A stretch of 6,496 bases of DNA from an uncultured Oscillospiraceae bacterium (GCA_900554165.1 USGR01000054.1:1-6496); one strand, 5' to 3'. Positions 1 to 6,266 are shown, numbered from the stretch's first letter. Notes: generated by a model from the letters alone, not told the origin. Translations and numbers: made by a program.

Positions 1-1
1 A

Positions 2-1120
2 AACGGCAAAACTACGGTAACTTTCCTAATTAAGCAGATACTTGAAAAATCGGGCAAAAAGAGCGGACTTATAGGCACTATTCAAAATATGATAGGCGAC
101 AGGGTGCTGCCGGCTAAATATACCACGCCCGACCCATATGAACTTAATTCTCTGTTTTCGCTTATGCTTAAATCCGGCTGCGAATATGCGGTTATGGAGG
201 TCTCCTCTCAAGCCCTTGACCAGCAGAGGGTTTACGGACTTAAATTTGCTCAGGCAATTTTTACAAACTTTACGCAGGACCATTTGGATTATCACGGAAC
301 ATTAGAAAATTATTTTGCCGCCAAAAAAATGCTTTTTTCTATGTGTGATACCGCTATAATAAATAAAGACGACCCGAAGGCCGATGAGCTTATCGGTGGA
401 ATAAAGTGTAATGTACAAACATATTCTTTAAATAATACAGCGGCCGATTTTAAAGCTGAGAATGTAGAGATAAGGGCCGACGGCGTAAGCTACGACCTCA
501 TACATGAGGGAAAATCAAATCATATTGCGGCTAATCTGCCGGGCAGATTTTCAGTATATAATTCCTTGGCGGCTGCGGCAAGCGCATATATAGCCGGAAT
601 ACCTGCGGACAGTGCCGCAAAATCAATATCGCAGATAGGCGGCGTAAAGGGGCGCATGGAAATAGTGCCTACGGGACGCGACTTTACGGTAATAATAGAT
701 TATGCGCACACCCCCGATGCATTGGAAAATGTATGCAAAGCCCTCTGCGGCATAAAATCCGGAAGGCTTGTTACGCTGTTTGGCTGCGGCGGAAACAGGG
801 ATAAGGGAAAACGTCCTAAAATGGCCAAAACGGCGGCTGAGAACTCAGATTTTCTCATAATAACGTCTGATAACCCCCGAAACGAGGAACCGGGAGATAT
901 AATTAAGGATATACTGGCAGGGCTTGAAAGCTGCAGTACGCCGTATGCGGTTGTTGAGGACAGGATAGAGGCCATCAATTACGCGGTAAATAATGCACAG
1001 AAAGACGATATAATTTTACTTGCCGGCAAGGGCCATGAGACATATCAGATACTTAAAAATAATAAGATAATAGAGCTGGACGAGCGCAAAGAGGTAGCAA
1101 AAGCTTTAGGCAATATCTAA
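2..1120 (+). CDS. murE: UDP-MurNAc-L-Ala-D-Glu:meso-diaminopimelate ligase MurE, 5' partial
   Basis: Cytoplasmic ATP-dependent Mur ligase that adds the third stem-peptide residue to UDP-MurNAc-L-Ala-D-Glu. The reading frame is open from the window edge, and the first visible residues, NGKTT, are the end of the GTNGKTT P-loop. The ATG at 89 is therefore internal, and roughly 110 N-terminal residues (the UDP-binding domain) lie upstream. 372 residues are visible. Family landmarks in order: MEVSSQAL, NFTQDHLDYHG, the AAKK segment with the lysine that is carbamylated in Mur ligases (codon at 323), IDYAHTPDALEN, the GCGGNRDKGKRP loop, SDNPRNEEP (DNPR at 869-880) and AGKGHETYQ near the C-terminus. 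DNPR is the known signature of meso-DAP enzymes, as opposed to L-lysine enzymes, so substrate choice is inferred from it. The family usually has His where this protein has Gln in MEVSSQAL. No murF follows. The frame is intact to TAA at 1118-1120. Confidence 0.97.
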   Translation, partial: NGKTTVTFLIKQILEKSGKKSGLIGTIQNMIGDRVLPAKYTTPDPYELNSLFSLMLKSGCEYAVMEVSSQALDQQRVYGLKFAQAIFTNFTQDHLDYHGTLENYFAAKKMLFSMCDTAIINKDDPKADELIGGIKCNVQTYSLNNTAADFKAENVEIRADGVSYDLIHEGKSNHIAANLPGRFSVYNSLAAAASAYIAGIPADSAAKSISQIGGVKGRMEIVPTGRDFTVIIDYAHTPDALENVCKALCGIKSGRLVTLFGCGGNRDKGKRPKMAKTAAENSDFLIITSDNPRNEEPGDIIKDILAGLESCSTPYAVVEDRIEAINYAVNNAQKDDIILLAGKGHETYQILKNNKIIELDERKEVAKALGNI

Positions 1121-1147
1121 ACTTCAACGCGTTTTGTGAATTTATAT

Positions 1148-1177
1148 TTGACAAAAATGCAAATTGACATATATATT
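1148..1177 (+). promoter_or_regulatory. Candidate sigma-A promoter P1 upstream of mraY
   Basis: A perfect TTGACA -35 box at 1148-1153 is followed, after 18 bp, by TATATT at 1172-1177 (5 of 6 matches to TATAAT). It lies in an AT-rich gap directly after murE, with a leader of about 130 nt to mraY. This is pattern matching only, and the AT-rich context makes -10 matches easy to find; the exact -35 is the stronger evidence. Confidence 0.5.
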
Positions 1178-1193
1178 CATATAGATATATCAT
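1164..1193 (+). promoter_or_regulatory. Candidate sigma-A promoter P2 upstream of mraY, overlapping P1
   Basis: A second perfect TTGACA lies at 1164-1169, 16 bp after the first. Possible -10 boxes are TATATC at 1186-1191 (16-bp spacer) or TATCAT at 1188-1193 (18-bp spacer). CATATA occurs three times in this region (1168-1173, 1178-1183, 1191-1196), so the -10 cannot be assigned with certainty. Two overlapping promoters would allow mraY and the genes after it to be transcribed independently of murE. Confidence 0.5.
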
Positions 1194-1304
1194 ATAACTT
1201 TAGAAAAACGAACTGCAGTAGAGTTATTTAGAAGTTGCCGATTTGTCTTTGAAAAAGTCCTGAGCGGCGCTTAAATGAGCGGTGTAAAATTTCGTTTAAA
1301 ACGG

Positions 1305-1312
1305 AGAGGTGG
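1305..1312 (+). promoter_or_regulatory. Ribosome binding site that fixes the mraY start
   Basis: AGAGGTGG lies 5 nt before the ATG at 1318. An in-frame GTG at 1309 would sit inside this site and leave it no spacing, so the ATG is preferred over the longer GTG reading. Confidence 0.8.
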
Positions 1313-1317
1313 AAAAT

Positions 1318-2346
1318 ATGGACGGCATGATTCCCGTAGCGGCGGCGCTGATTGCATTTGTAGCGACAGCGCTTTCAGGGAAAATTGTAATTCCAATTTT
1401 AAGAAAGCTTAAATATGGGCAGACTATTCTCGAAATAGGCCCCAAGTGGCATAAGAAAAAGCAGGGCATCCCGACGATGGGCGGCATTATGTTCATAATC
1501 GGCATAATAATTGCCGTGGCGGCTGCCTTTGCCATAGCGCCTATTATAAATGCCGCGGGACTTATGAATGAATCCTCTGCGTCTGAAAATATAATTCCTC
1601 TTATCTCCGGTATGGGCCTGGCGCTTGGCATGGGCGCCATAGGCTTTATAGACGACTATATAAAGGTAGTCAAAAAGCGTAATTTGGGGCTGAGCGCAAG
1701 GCAGAAAACAATGCTTCAGCTTATAGTGGCCGTAGCATATTTAATTTCTATTTATATGGGCGGCATGACTTATACGAAAATTCCGTTTATCGGCACGTTA
1801 GACGTTTCATCGGGAATAGGACTCATCTTCTGGCCGATAGCTTTAATATTTATATATGGCTTTGTCAACGCTGTTAATCTGACGGACGGAATTGACGGAC
1901 TCGCATCTTCCGTGACCTTTGTAGTGGCGGTATTTTTTATGGTGCTGTCAATATTCCAGTCAAGATATGGTTTTAACATGCTTTCGGCGGCGCTGGCCGG
2001 CGGATGCGTTGGATTTTTATTGTGGAATATGAACCCGGCAAAGGTATTTATGGGAGATACCGGCTCAATGTTTTTAGGCGGAATGGTGGTTGCATTGTCG
2101 TTTGGTTCGGGATATCCCATACTGCTGTTTTTAAGCGGAATAATATATCTTGTAGAGGCAATGTCGGTAGTAATTCAGGTGACATATTATAAGCGTACAA
2201 AAAAGCGCCTTTTTAAAATGAGTCCTATACATCATCATTTTGAAATGTCCGGCTGGAGCGAAAATAAAATAGTGCTGGTATTTTCTATGGTAACCGTTGT
2301 CGGTTCGCTTATAGCGTTTTTGCTCTATATGCTCGGCGCAAGATAA
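1318..2346 (+). CDS. mraY: Phospho-MurNAc-pentapeptide transferase MraY (lipid I synthase)
   Basis: Integral membrane enzyme that transfers phospho-MurNAc-pentapeptide from the UDP precursor to undecaprenyl phosphate, giving lipid I. The 342-residue protein is hydrophobic throughout, as expected for the ten-helix fold, and its length is normal for Firmicutes. Family motifs in order: GPKWHKKKQGIPTMGG near residue 40, the Asp pair D112-D113 in FIDDYIK, NLTDGIDGLAS (N187, D190, D193), FMGDTGSMFLGG (D247) and SPIHHHFE with the histidine triplet at 305-307. These acidic and His residues are the Mg and substrate-site positions known for the family. The ATG at 1318 is chosen because of its Shine-Dalgarno spacing; an in-frame GTG at 1309 would add three residues. 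It ends in tandem stops, TAATAA. murF would normally lie before it and murD after it; neither is present. Confidence 0.97.
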   Translation: MDGMIPVAAALIAFVATALSGKIVIPILRKLKYGQTILEIGPKWHKKKQGIPTMGGIMFIIGIIIAVAAAFAIAPIINAAGLMNESSASENIIPLISGMGLALGMGAIGFIDDYIKVVKKRNLGLSARQKTMLQLIVAVAYLISIYMGGMTYTKIPFIGTLDVSSGIGLIFWPIALIFIYGFVNAVNLTDGIDGLASSVTFVVAVFFMVLSIFQSRYGFNMLSAALAGGCVGFLLWNMNPAKVFMGDTGSMFLGGMVVALSFGSGYPILLFLSGIIYLVEAMSVVIQVTYYKRTKKRLFKMSPIHHHFEMSGWSENKIVLVFSMVTVVGSLIAFLLYMLGAR

Positions 2347-2445
2347 TAAGTATAATGAATGTATATTTATTTGCGGATAATACTTTTAATTTTGCGGCAG
2401 AATAATTTACAAACATAGAAAAATATAAAGAATTGATTATATTAA

Positions 2446-2452
2446 GAGAGGT
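2446..2452 (+). promoter_or_regulatory. Ribosome binding site that fixes the ftsW start
   Basis: GAGAGGT lies 7 nt before the ATG at 2460. The longer in-frame reading from a TTG at 2433 would place this site inside the coding sequence and has no comparable site of its own. The rest of the 113-bp gap (2347-2459) is AT-rich, with a TATAAT at 2351-2356 but no acceptable -35 box. I find no gene in it. Confidence 0.8.
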
Positions 2453-2459
2453 AATAGAT

Positions 2460-3632
2460 ATGGCATTGGACGGAAAAAGAAATATAAGCAGGCCTAACCG
2501 CCAGCCGTCCAAGCGCAGGTTTAAGCTTTTCGAGACCGGCAAAATGGACATAACATTTTTCACGCTGGTCGTAATACTGCTTACTATTGGACTTATTATG
2601 CTCTTTTCTGCCAGCTATGTCTATGCTTATACCTACTACGGGAACAGCTATCATTTTATAACGCGGCAGGCTGTTTTTGCGCTTGCAGGGCTTGTTATAA
2701 TGTATTTTGTATCGCGGATTGATTACCACATATACAGAAAAGCCGCATGGCCGCTGTATGTGCTTTCCGTGCTGCTGCTTATAATAGTGCTTATACTTCC
2801 GCCGACTGTAGGCGACTTTCACAGGTGGATTGTCGTAGGGCCTATAAACTTTCAGCCGTCGGAGATTGCAAAATTTGCAATAGTTCTTTTATTTGCGCAT
2901 CTTATATCCAAAAACTACGACCAGATGAAAAAGTTTACTTTCGGCATACTGTTTTTAGGAATACTGCTTTTAATAGTATGCGGACTGGTCGTGGTAGAAA
3001 CGCATCTTTCGGCTACACTGCTTATAGGTATGATGGGCGTCGTGCTGATGATAGTCGGCGGCATAAAGCTGAAATACGTCGGAATAGCTGCTATAGCCGG
3101 CATCGGTCTGGGAATTTTGGCGATTGTTACAGGAATAGTCGACTACGGCAGCGACCGCATAACCTATTGGCTGCATCCTGAGCAGGATCCGATGGGCCTT
3201 GGCTTCCAGACGCTGCAGTCGCTTTACGCCATAGGCTCCGGCGGATTTTGGGGCAGAGGCCTTGGCAACTCCATACAAAAGTTTTTATGGGTGCCGGAGC
3301 CGCAGAACGACTTTATATTTGCCATCGTCTGTGAAGAAGTCGGATTTATTGGTGCGCTGCTTATAGTTATTCTGTTTGTGCTGCTGGTATGGCGCGGTTT
3401 TGTAATAGCTATGCGCGCACCCGACAAGTTCGGCACGCTAATGGCGGTTGGCCTTACTTTCCAAGTCGGACTTCAGGCGGCGCTTAATATATTGGTTGTC
3501 ACGAATACCATACCGAATACGGGTATATCTCTGCCGTTTTTCAGTTACGGCGGTACAGCGCTGCTCATGCTGCTGGCAGAGATGGGGGTCGTGCTGTCAA
3601 TATCTCGAAAATGCAATTTGGAGAAACGATAG
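2460..3632 (+). CDS. ftsW: SEDS-family peptidoglycan glycosyltransferase, FtsW/SpoVE type
   Basis: Polytopic membrane protein of the SEDS family (FtsW, RodA, SpoVE), whose members polymerise lipid II into glycan strands together with a class B PBP. Of 390 residues, about the first 30 are a basic cytoplasmic tail; the rest is hydrophobic helices. Landmarks: LFSAS in the first helix, FHRWI (R122, W123), FQPSEIAK (132-135 is QPSE), VETHLSAT, the large loop with GLGFQTLQSLYAIGSGG, VPEPQNDFIFA with D284 at the position of the Asp considered catalytic in RodA and FtsW, and LPFFSYGG at 358-365. The place between mraY and murG points to FtsW or SpoVE rather than RodA. Sequence alone cannot tell vegetative division from spore cortex synthesis, so the symbol is provisional. 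murD, usually immediately upstream, is missing. It ends at TAG, 3630-3632. Confidence 0.93.
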   Translation: MALDGKRNISRPNRQPSKRRFKLFETGKMDITFFTLVVILLTIGLIMLFSASYVYAYTYYGNSYHFITRQAVFALAGLVIMYFVSRIDYHIYRKAAWPLYVLSVLLLIIVLILPPTVGDFHRWIVVGPINFQPSEIAKFAIVLLFAHLISKNYDQMKKFTFGILFLGILLLIVCGLVVVETHLSATLLIGMMGVVLMIVGGIKLKYVGIAAIAGIGLGILAIVTGIVDYGSDRITYWLHPEQDPMGLGFQTLQSLYAIGSGGFWGRGLGNSIQKFLWVPEPQNDFIFAIVCEEVGFIGALLIVILFVLLVWRGFVIAMRAPDKFGTLMAVGLTFQVGLQAALNILVVTNTIPNTGISLPFFSYGGTALLMLLAEMGVVLSISRKCNLEKR

Positions 3633-3653
3633 CATTTTAAAGCTTTCGCAATA

Positions 3654-3682
3654 TAGAAAATCTGATAAATATTTAATATAAT
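3654..3682 (+). promoter_or_regulatory. Candidate promoter upstream of murG
   Basis: A perfect TATAAT lies at 3677-3682, preceded after exactly 17 bp by TAGAAA at 3654-3659 (4 of 6 matches to TTGACA). If used, transcription would start near 3689, at the base of the hairpin at 3687-3717. The weak -35 and AT-rich context keep confidence low. Confidence 0.35.
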
Positions 3683-3686
3683 ACTC

Positions 3687-3717
3687 ATATGCCGAAATGG
3701 CAAAGGCAGAGGCATGT
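3687..3717 (+). other. Leader hairpin with three competing GGCA arms, upstream of murG
   Basis: ATATGCC (3687-3693) can pair with GGCATGT (3711-3717) as a 7-bp stem with one G-U pair. TGCC at 3690-3693 can instead pair with GGCA at 3699-3702 across a 5-nt loop, or with GGCA at 3705-3708. The three GGCA copies are spaced every 6 nt. No U-tract follows, so this is not an intrinsic terminator. Function is unknown; a stem at the 5' end of a transcript from the candidate promoter is one reading. Confidence 0.35.
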
Positions 3718-3743
3718 AGTTTAATCAAACATGAGGATATGAA

Positions 3744-3750
3744 AGAGGTG
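3744..3750 (+). promoter_or_regulatory. Ribosome binding site for the UUG start of murG
   Basis: AGAGGTG-like sequence (AGAGGTG within 3744-3750) lies 6 nt before the TTG at 3757. This spacing supports initiation at UUG. The only upstream in-frame ATG, at 3739, is cut off by TAG at 3754-3756. Confidence 0.8.
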
Positions 3751-3756
3751 CTGTAG

Positions 3757-4884
3757 TTGCATATACTGTTTGCCGGCGGCGGCACGGGAGGGCACATTAA
3801 TCCGGCGCTTGCCGTGGCCGGGTACATAAAGAGCAGAAGACCCGATATCAAGATAAGCTTTATAGGCAATTCAAGCGGCATGGAAGCAAAGCTGGTGCCG
3901 GAGGCCGGCTATGATTTTTACGGCATAAAGGTGGCGGGCTTTCAGCGCAAAATAAATTTTACCAATATAAAGCGGAATATATATGCGTTTTATCATATGT
4001 TTACATCGTCGGCGGAATCCAGTCGGCTGCTTAAAGAACTGAAGCCGGACATAGTTATGGGCACCGGCGGATATGTAAGCGGGCCGGTGCTCAGGAAGGC
4101 CGCAAAAATGGGGATACGTACGGCTATACAGGAGCAGAACGCTTTCCCCGGTGTGACGACAAAGGTGCTTTCTCAAATGGTGGACAGAGTGATGCTGGCT
4201 ATGCCGGAAGCCGAAAAGTATCTTAATCCGAAAAATCCCGTAATTGTGACGGGAAACCCTATAAGGGACGAAATACTCATGGCGGACAAGGCAAAATCCC
4301 GCCGCGCACTTGGCCTTGACGAACGGCCTATGATACTTTCGTTCGGCGGCAGTCTAGGCGCAAAAAGGCTTAATGAGACTATAGCCGACGTCATGCAATG
4401 GCATTATAAAGATGCAAAATACTACCATTTCCACGCGACCGGCAAGTTCGGCATAGAGTGGATGCCCGATCTGCTTGAGCAAAAGGGCGTTATACTTAAA
4501 GATAATCCGCAAATACATGTGCAGGAATATATAAACAACATGGACGTGCTGATGTCCGCGGCAGATTTGGTAATATGCCGCGCCGGAGCCATAACCCTGA
4601 GCGAGCTGCAGGCGCTTGGCAAAGCGTCTATACTAATACCGTCCCCGAATGTAGCAGAAAATCATCAATATCATAACGCAATGGCGTTGGCAAACAGGGG
4701 TGCAGCGGTTGTTTTTGAAGAAAAAGACCTCAATTCTGCTGCGATTATAGAGAAAATTTCTGAAATACTTAATAATAAAGAAAATCTCAAAAAAATGGAA
4801 AAAGCATCCTTTTCGGGAGCCATTTTGGACTCAAATGAGAAAATTTATAATGTTTTAATGGATTTGTACAGGTCCATACACTGA
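3757..4884 (+). CDS. murG: Lipid II synthase MurG (UDP-GlcNAc:lipid I GlcNAc transferase)
   Basis: Membrane-associated GT-B glycosyltransferase on the inner face of the cytoplasmic membrane; it adds GlcNAc to lipid I to make lipid II. The 375-residue length is typical. The start is TTG: the mature-looking N-terminus, MHILFAGGGTGGHINPAL, matches the normal family start with the first glycine loop at residues 7-12 and H13. Further motifs: GTGGYVSGPV, GNPIRDEI, the third glycine loop FGGSLGAKRLN (G197-A202), RAGAITLSE (R275, E283) and ENHQYHNA (Q304), which together line the UDP-GlcNAc pocket in known MurG structures. A five-codon mini-ORF, ATG to TAG (3739-3756), directly abuts and is in frame with the TTG. 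Of 33 isoleucine codons I count 26 ATA. It sits in the usual place between ftsW and murA. Confidence 0.97.
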   Translation: MHILFAGGGTGGHINPALAVAGYIKSRRPDIKISFIGNSSGMEAKLVPEAGYDFYGIKVAGFQRKINFTNIKRNIYAFYHMFTSSAESSRLLKELKPDIVMGTGGYVSGPVLRKAAKMGIRTAIQEQNAFPGVTTKVLSQMVDRVMLAMPEAEKYLNPKNPVIVTGNPIRDEILMADKAKSRRALGLDERPMILSFGGSLGAKRLNETIADVMQWHYKDAKYYHFHATGKFGIEWMPDLLEQKGVILKDNPQIHVQEYINNMDVLMSAADLVICRAGAITLSELQALGKASILIPSPNVAENHQYHNAMALANRGAAVVFEEKDLNSAAIIEKISEILNNKENLKKMEKASFSGAILDSNEKIYNVLMDLYRSIH

Positions 4885-4890
4885 CACGGC

Positions 4891-4920
4891 GCATTTTGAC
4901 TTCGCATAGTATGAAAATGC
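4891..4920 (+). other. Alternative stem in the murG-murA gap
   Basis: GCATTTT (4891-4897) and AAAATGC (4914-4920) are a perfect 7-bp inverted repeat with a 16-nt loop. The loop contains the left arm of the larger hairpin at 4901-4944. The two stems cannot form as nested helices: they either exclude each other or combine as a pseudoknot. Confidence 0.4.
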
Positions 4921-4944
4921 AGGGTTACCCCTGTGCTATGCGAA
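4901..4944 (+). other. Strong hairpin immediately upstream of the murA ribosome binding site
   Basis: TTCGCATAG (4901-4909) and CTATGCGAA (4936-4944) are perfect 9-bp inverted arms. Inside them, CAGGG (4920-4924) pairs with CCCTG (4929-4933) around a TTAC loop, extended by two G-U pairs. An 8-nt one-sided bulge (4910-4917) separates the two helices. No T-tract follows, so a classic terminator is unlikely. The right arm touches the A-rich start of the murA Shine-Dalgarno region, which would suit translational control, but the role is inferred. Confidence 0.6.
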
Positions 4945-4950
4945 AGGGTG
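4943..4950 (+). promoter_or_regulatory. Ribosome binding site that fixes the murA start
   Basis: AAAGGGTG lies 6 nt before the ATG at 4957. The first two bases belong to the right arm of the upstream hairpin. A longer in-frame reading from a GTG at 4933 would start inside the hairpin and is not favoured. Confidence 0.7.
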
Positions 4951-4956
4951 CGTTAT

Positions 4957-6231
4957 ATGTCAAAACTTATAGTGAAAGGCCGTCAAAGGCTTGAAGGCGT
5001 TATTCCTGTTCAGGGCGCAAAGAACAGCGCTCTGCCTATTCTTACGGCAGCGCTTATCTGCAAGGGCAAAAGCATCATACATAACTGCCCGTCGCTGACC
5101 GATACTCAGGCGGCGGTGAGCATACTCGAGCACCTCGGCTGCAGCGTAGTGCAGCTAGGGCATACAGTGATTATAGATTCGACATATGCCGACGGCCATG
5201 AAATACCCGATGATTTAATGCGGGAGATGCGCTCGTCTATTGTGTTTTTGGGGGCTGTCGTGGCGCGCTGCGGCAAGGCCGAACTTTCTTTTCCCGGCGG
5301 GTGCGAGCTTGGCCCGAGACCTATAGATTTGCACCTTCAGTCGCTCAGACAGTTAGGACTTACTATTGAGGAGGAGCATGGTCATCTTATTTGCCATACC
5401 GATACGCCGCTTAAGGGATGTGAGATATCGCTGCCTATTCCAAGTGTAGGAGCTACTGAAAATATAATGCTGGCCGCCTGCACCGCGGATGGCAGGACAG
5501 AGATACACAACGCGGCACGCGAGCCGGAGATAAGCGATTTAGCAGATTTTCTCAACGGCTGCGGCGCGAAAATACACGGTGCCGGAGAAAGCAGTATAAT
5601 TATAGACGGCGTTAAAGCACTTCACGGTACTGAGCACACGGTTATACCCGACCGCATTGTGGCGTCTACATATTTATCAGCGGCGGCAATAACAGGCTCA
5701 AGCATAACGGTAACCAATATTATACCGGCGCATTTAAGGCCGGTGCTGCCCTGTTTTACCGAAGCCGGATGCGATATAGAGGTAAGCGGCAGAAGCATAA
5801 GGCTTATGTCTCCTGAGCGGCTTAACCGCATAAAAAGCGTGCGTACGATGTTTTATCCGGGCTTCCCGACTGACTCTCAGCCGACTACTATGGCGATGTC
5901 GACAACGGCAAGGGGAACGTCGGTATTTGTAGAGACGATATTTGACAGCCGATTTAATCATGCCGCCGAGCTGGTCCGCATGGGCGCCAAGATAAAGGTA
6001 GAAGGCAAGGTGGCCGTCGTAGAGGGAGTAAAATCTCTTTCAGGTGCGGCAGTCGAGGCAGGCGATTTGCGCGGCGGAGCGGCGCTGGTTGTAGCGGCGC
6101 TTGCAGCCGAGGGAGAAACGGTTATAAGCGGAGTTCATCATATTGACAGAGGATATGAGAAAATAGAAAACGCCCTCTCGCTTATAGGTGCTGACATAAT
6201 TAGAGCAGATGATACTCAGGAAGCTGAATAA
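4957..6231 (+). CDS. murA: UDP-N-acetylglucosamine 1-carboxyvinyltransferase MurA
   Basis: Cytoplasmic enzyme that transfers enolpyruvate from PEP to UDP-GlcNAc, the committed step of peptidoglycan precursor synthesis and the target of fosfomycin. The 424 residues match the family length. Visible active-site positions: K22-N23 in QGAKNSALP, C116 in PGGCELGPRPIDLH (the Cys alkylated by fosfomycin, so no Cys-to-Asp resistance change), D306 in FPTDSQP, R372 in GDLRGG and R398 in HIDRGYEKIE. Starting at ATG 4957 puts these residues within one position of the E. coli numbering. Low-GC Gram-positives often carry two MurA paralogues; the one in the dcw cluster is commonly the main copy, but whether a second exists cannot be seen here. 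The gene is 72 bp after murG, separated by the hairpin. Confidence 0.97.
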   Translation: MSKLIVKGRQRLEGVIPVQGAKNSALPILTAALICKGKSIIHNCPSLTDTQAAVSILEHLGCSVVQLGHTVIIDSTYADGHEIPDDLMREMRSSIVFLGAVVARCGKAELSFPGGCELGPRPIDLHLQSLRQLGLTIEEEHGHLICHTDTPLKGCEISLPIPSVGATENIMLAACTADGRTEIHNAAREPEISDLADFLNGCGAKIHGAGESSIIIDGVKALHGTEHTVIPDRIVASTYLSAAAITGSSITVTNIIPAHLRPVLPCFTEAGCDIEVSGRSIRLMSPERLNRIKSVRTMFYPGFPTDSQPTTMAMSTTARGTSVFVETIFDSRFNHAAELVRMGAKIKVEGKVAVVEGVKSLSGAAVEAGDLRGGAALVVAALAAEGETVISGVHHIDRGYEKIENALSLIGADIIRADDTQEAE

Positions 6232-6266
6232 AAGCTGTTAAAGGATATATAAACGAGTGATTATTT

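Noticed and set aside
1177..1196. Sporulation sigma-E type promoter from TCATATA repeats
   Set aside because: The region is too AT-rich for such a match to mean anything, and no properly spaced partner element stands out.
1157..1231. 24-codon ATG-to-TAG frame in the murE-mraY gap
   Set aside because: It has no ribosome binding site, overlaps the promoter boxes and has an Ile/Tyr-rich composition that just reflects AT-rich DNA.
1770..2120. 116-aa minus-strand open frame opposite mraY, and a similar 114-aa one at 1296-1640
   Set aside because: Both are antisense shadows of the conserved mraY motifs, with no independent signal for translation.
2351..2356. TATAAT as a -10 box for ftsW
   Set aside because: No acceptable -35 sequence lies 15-19 bp upstream, where the end of mraY reads TATGCT or similar.
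2442..2822. 126-aa minus-strand open frame opposite the 5' part of ftsW
   Set aside because: It lies wholly opposite a well-supported gene, is rich in Tyr, Lys and His as expected from an antisense shadow, and has no recognisable family motif.
2747..3181. 144-aa plus-strand open frame overlapping ftsW in another frame
   Set aside because: The ftsW frame carries the SEDS motifs across this region; the alternative product is Arg-, Cys- and Tyr-rich with no family resemblance.
3691..3732. Resemblance to the 5' half of a tRNA-Leu (GCCGAAATGGC then GGCAGAGGC)
   Set aside because: There is no T-arm, no 3' strand to pair with the supposed acceptor stem, and the murG ribosome site follows too soon. 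The similarity could be a fragment but is short enough to be chance.
4901..4944. Intrinsic terminator after murG
   Set aside because: The hairpin is strong but is followed by an A/G-rich ribosome binding site rather than a T-tract, so termination is not supported.
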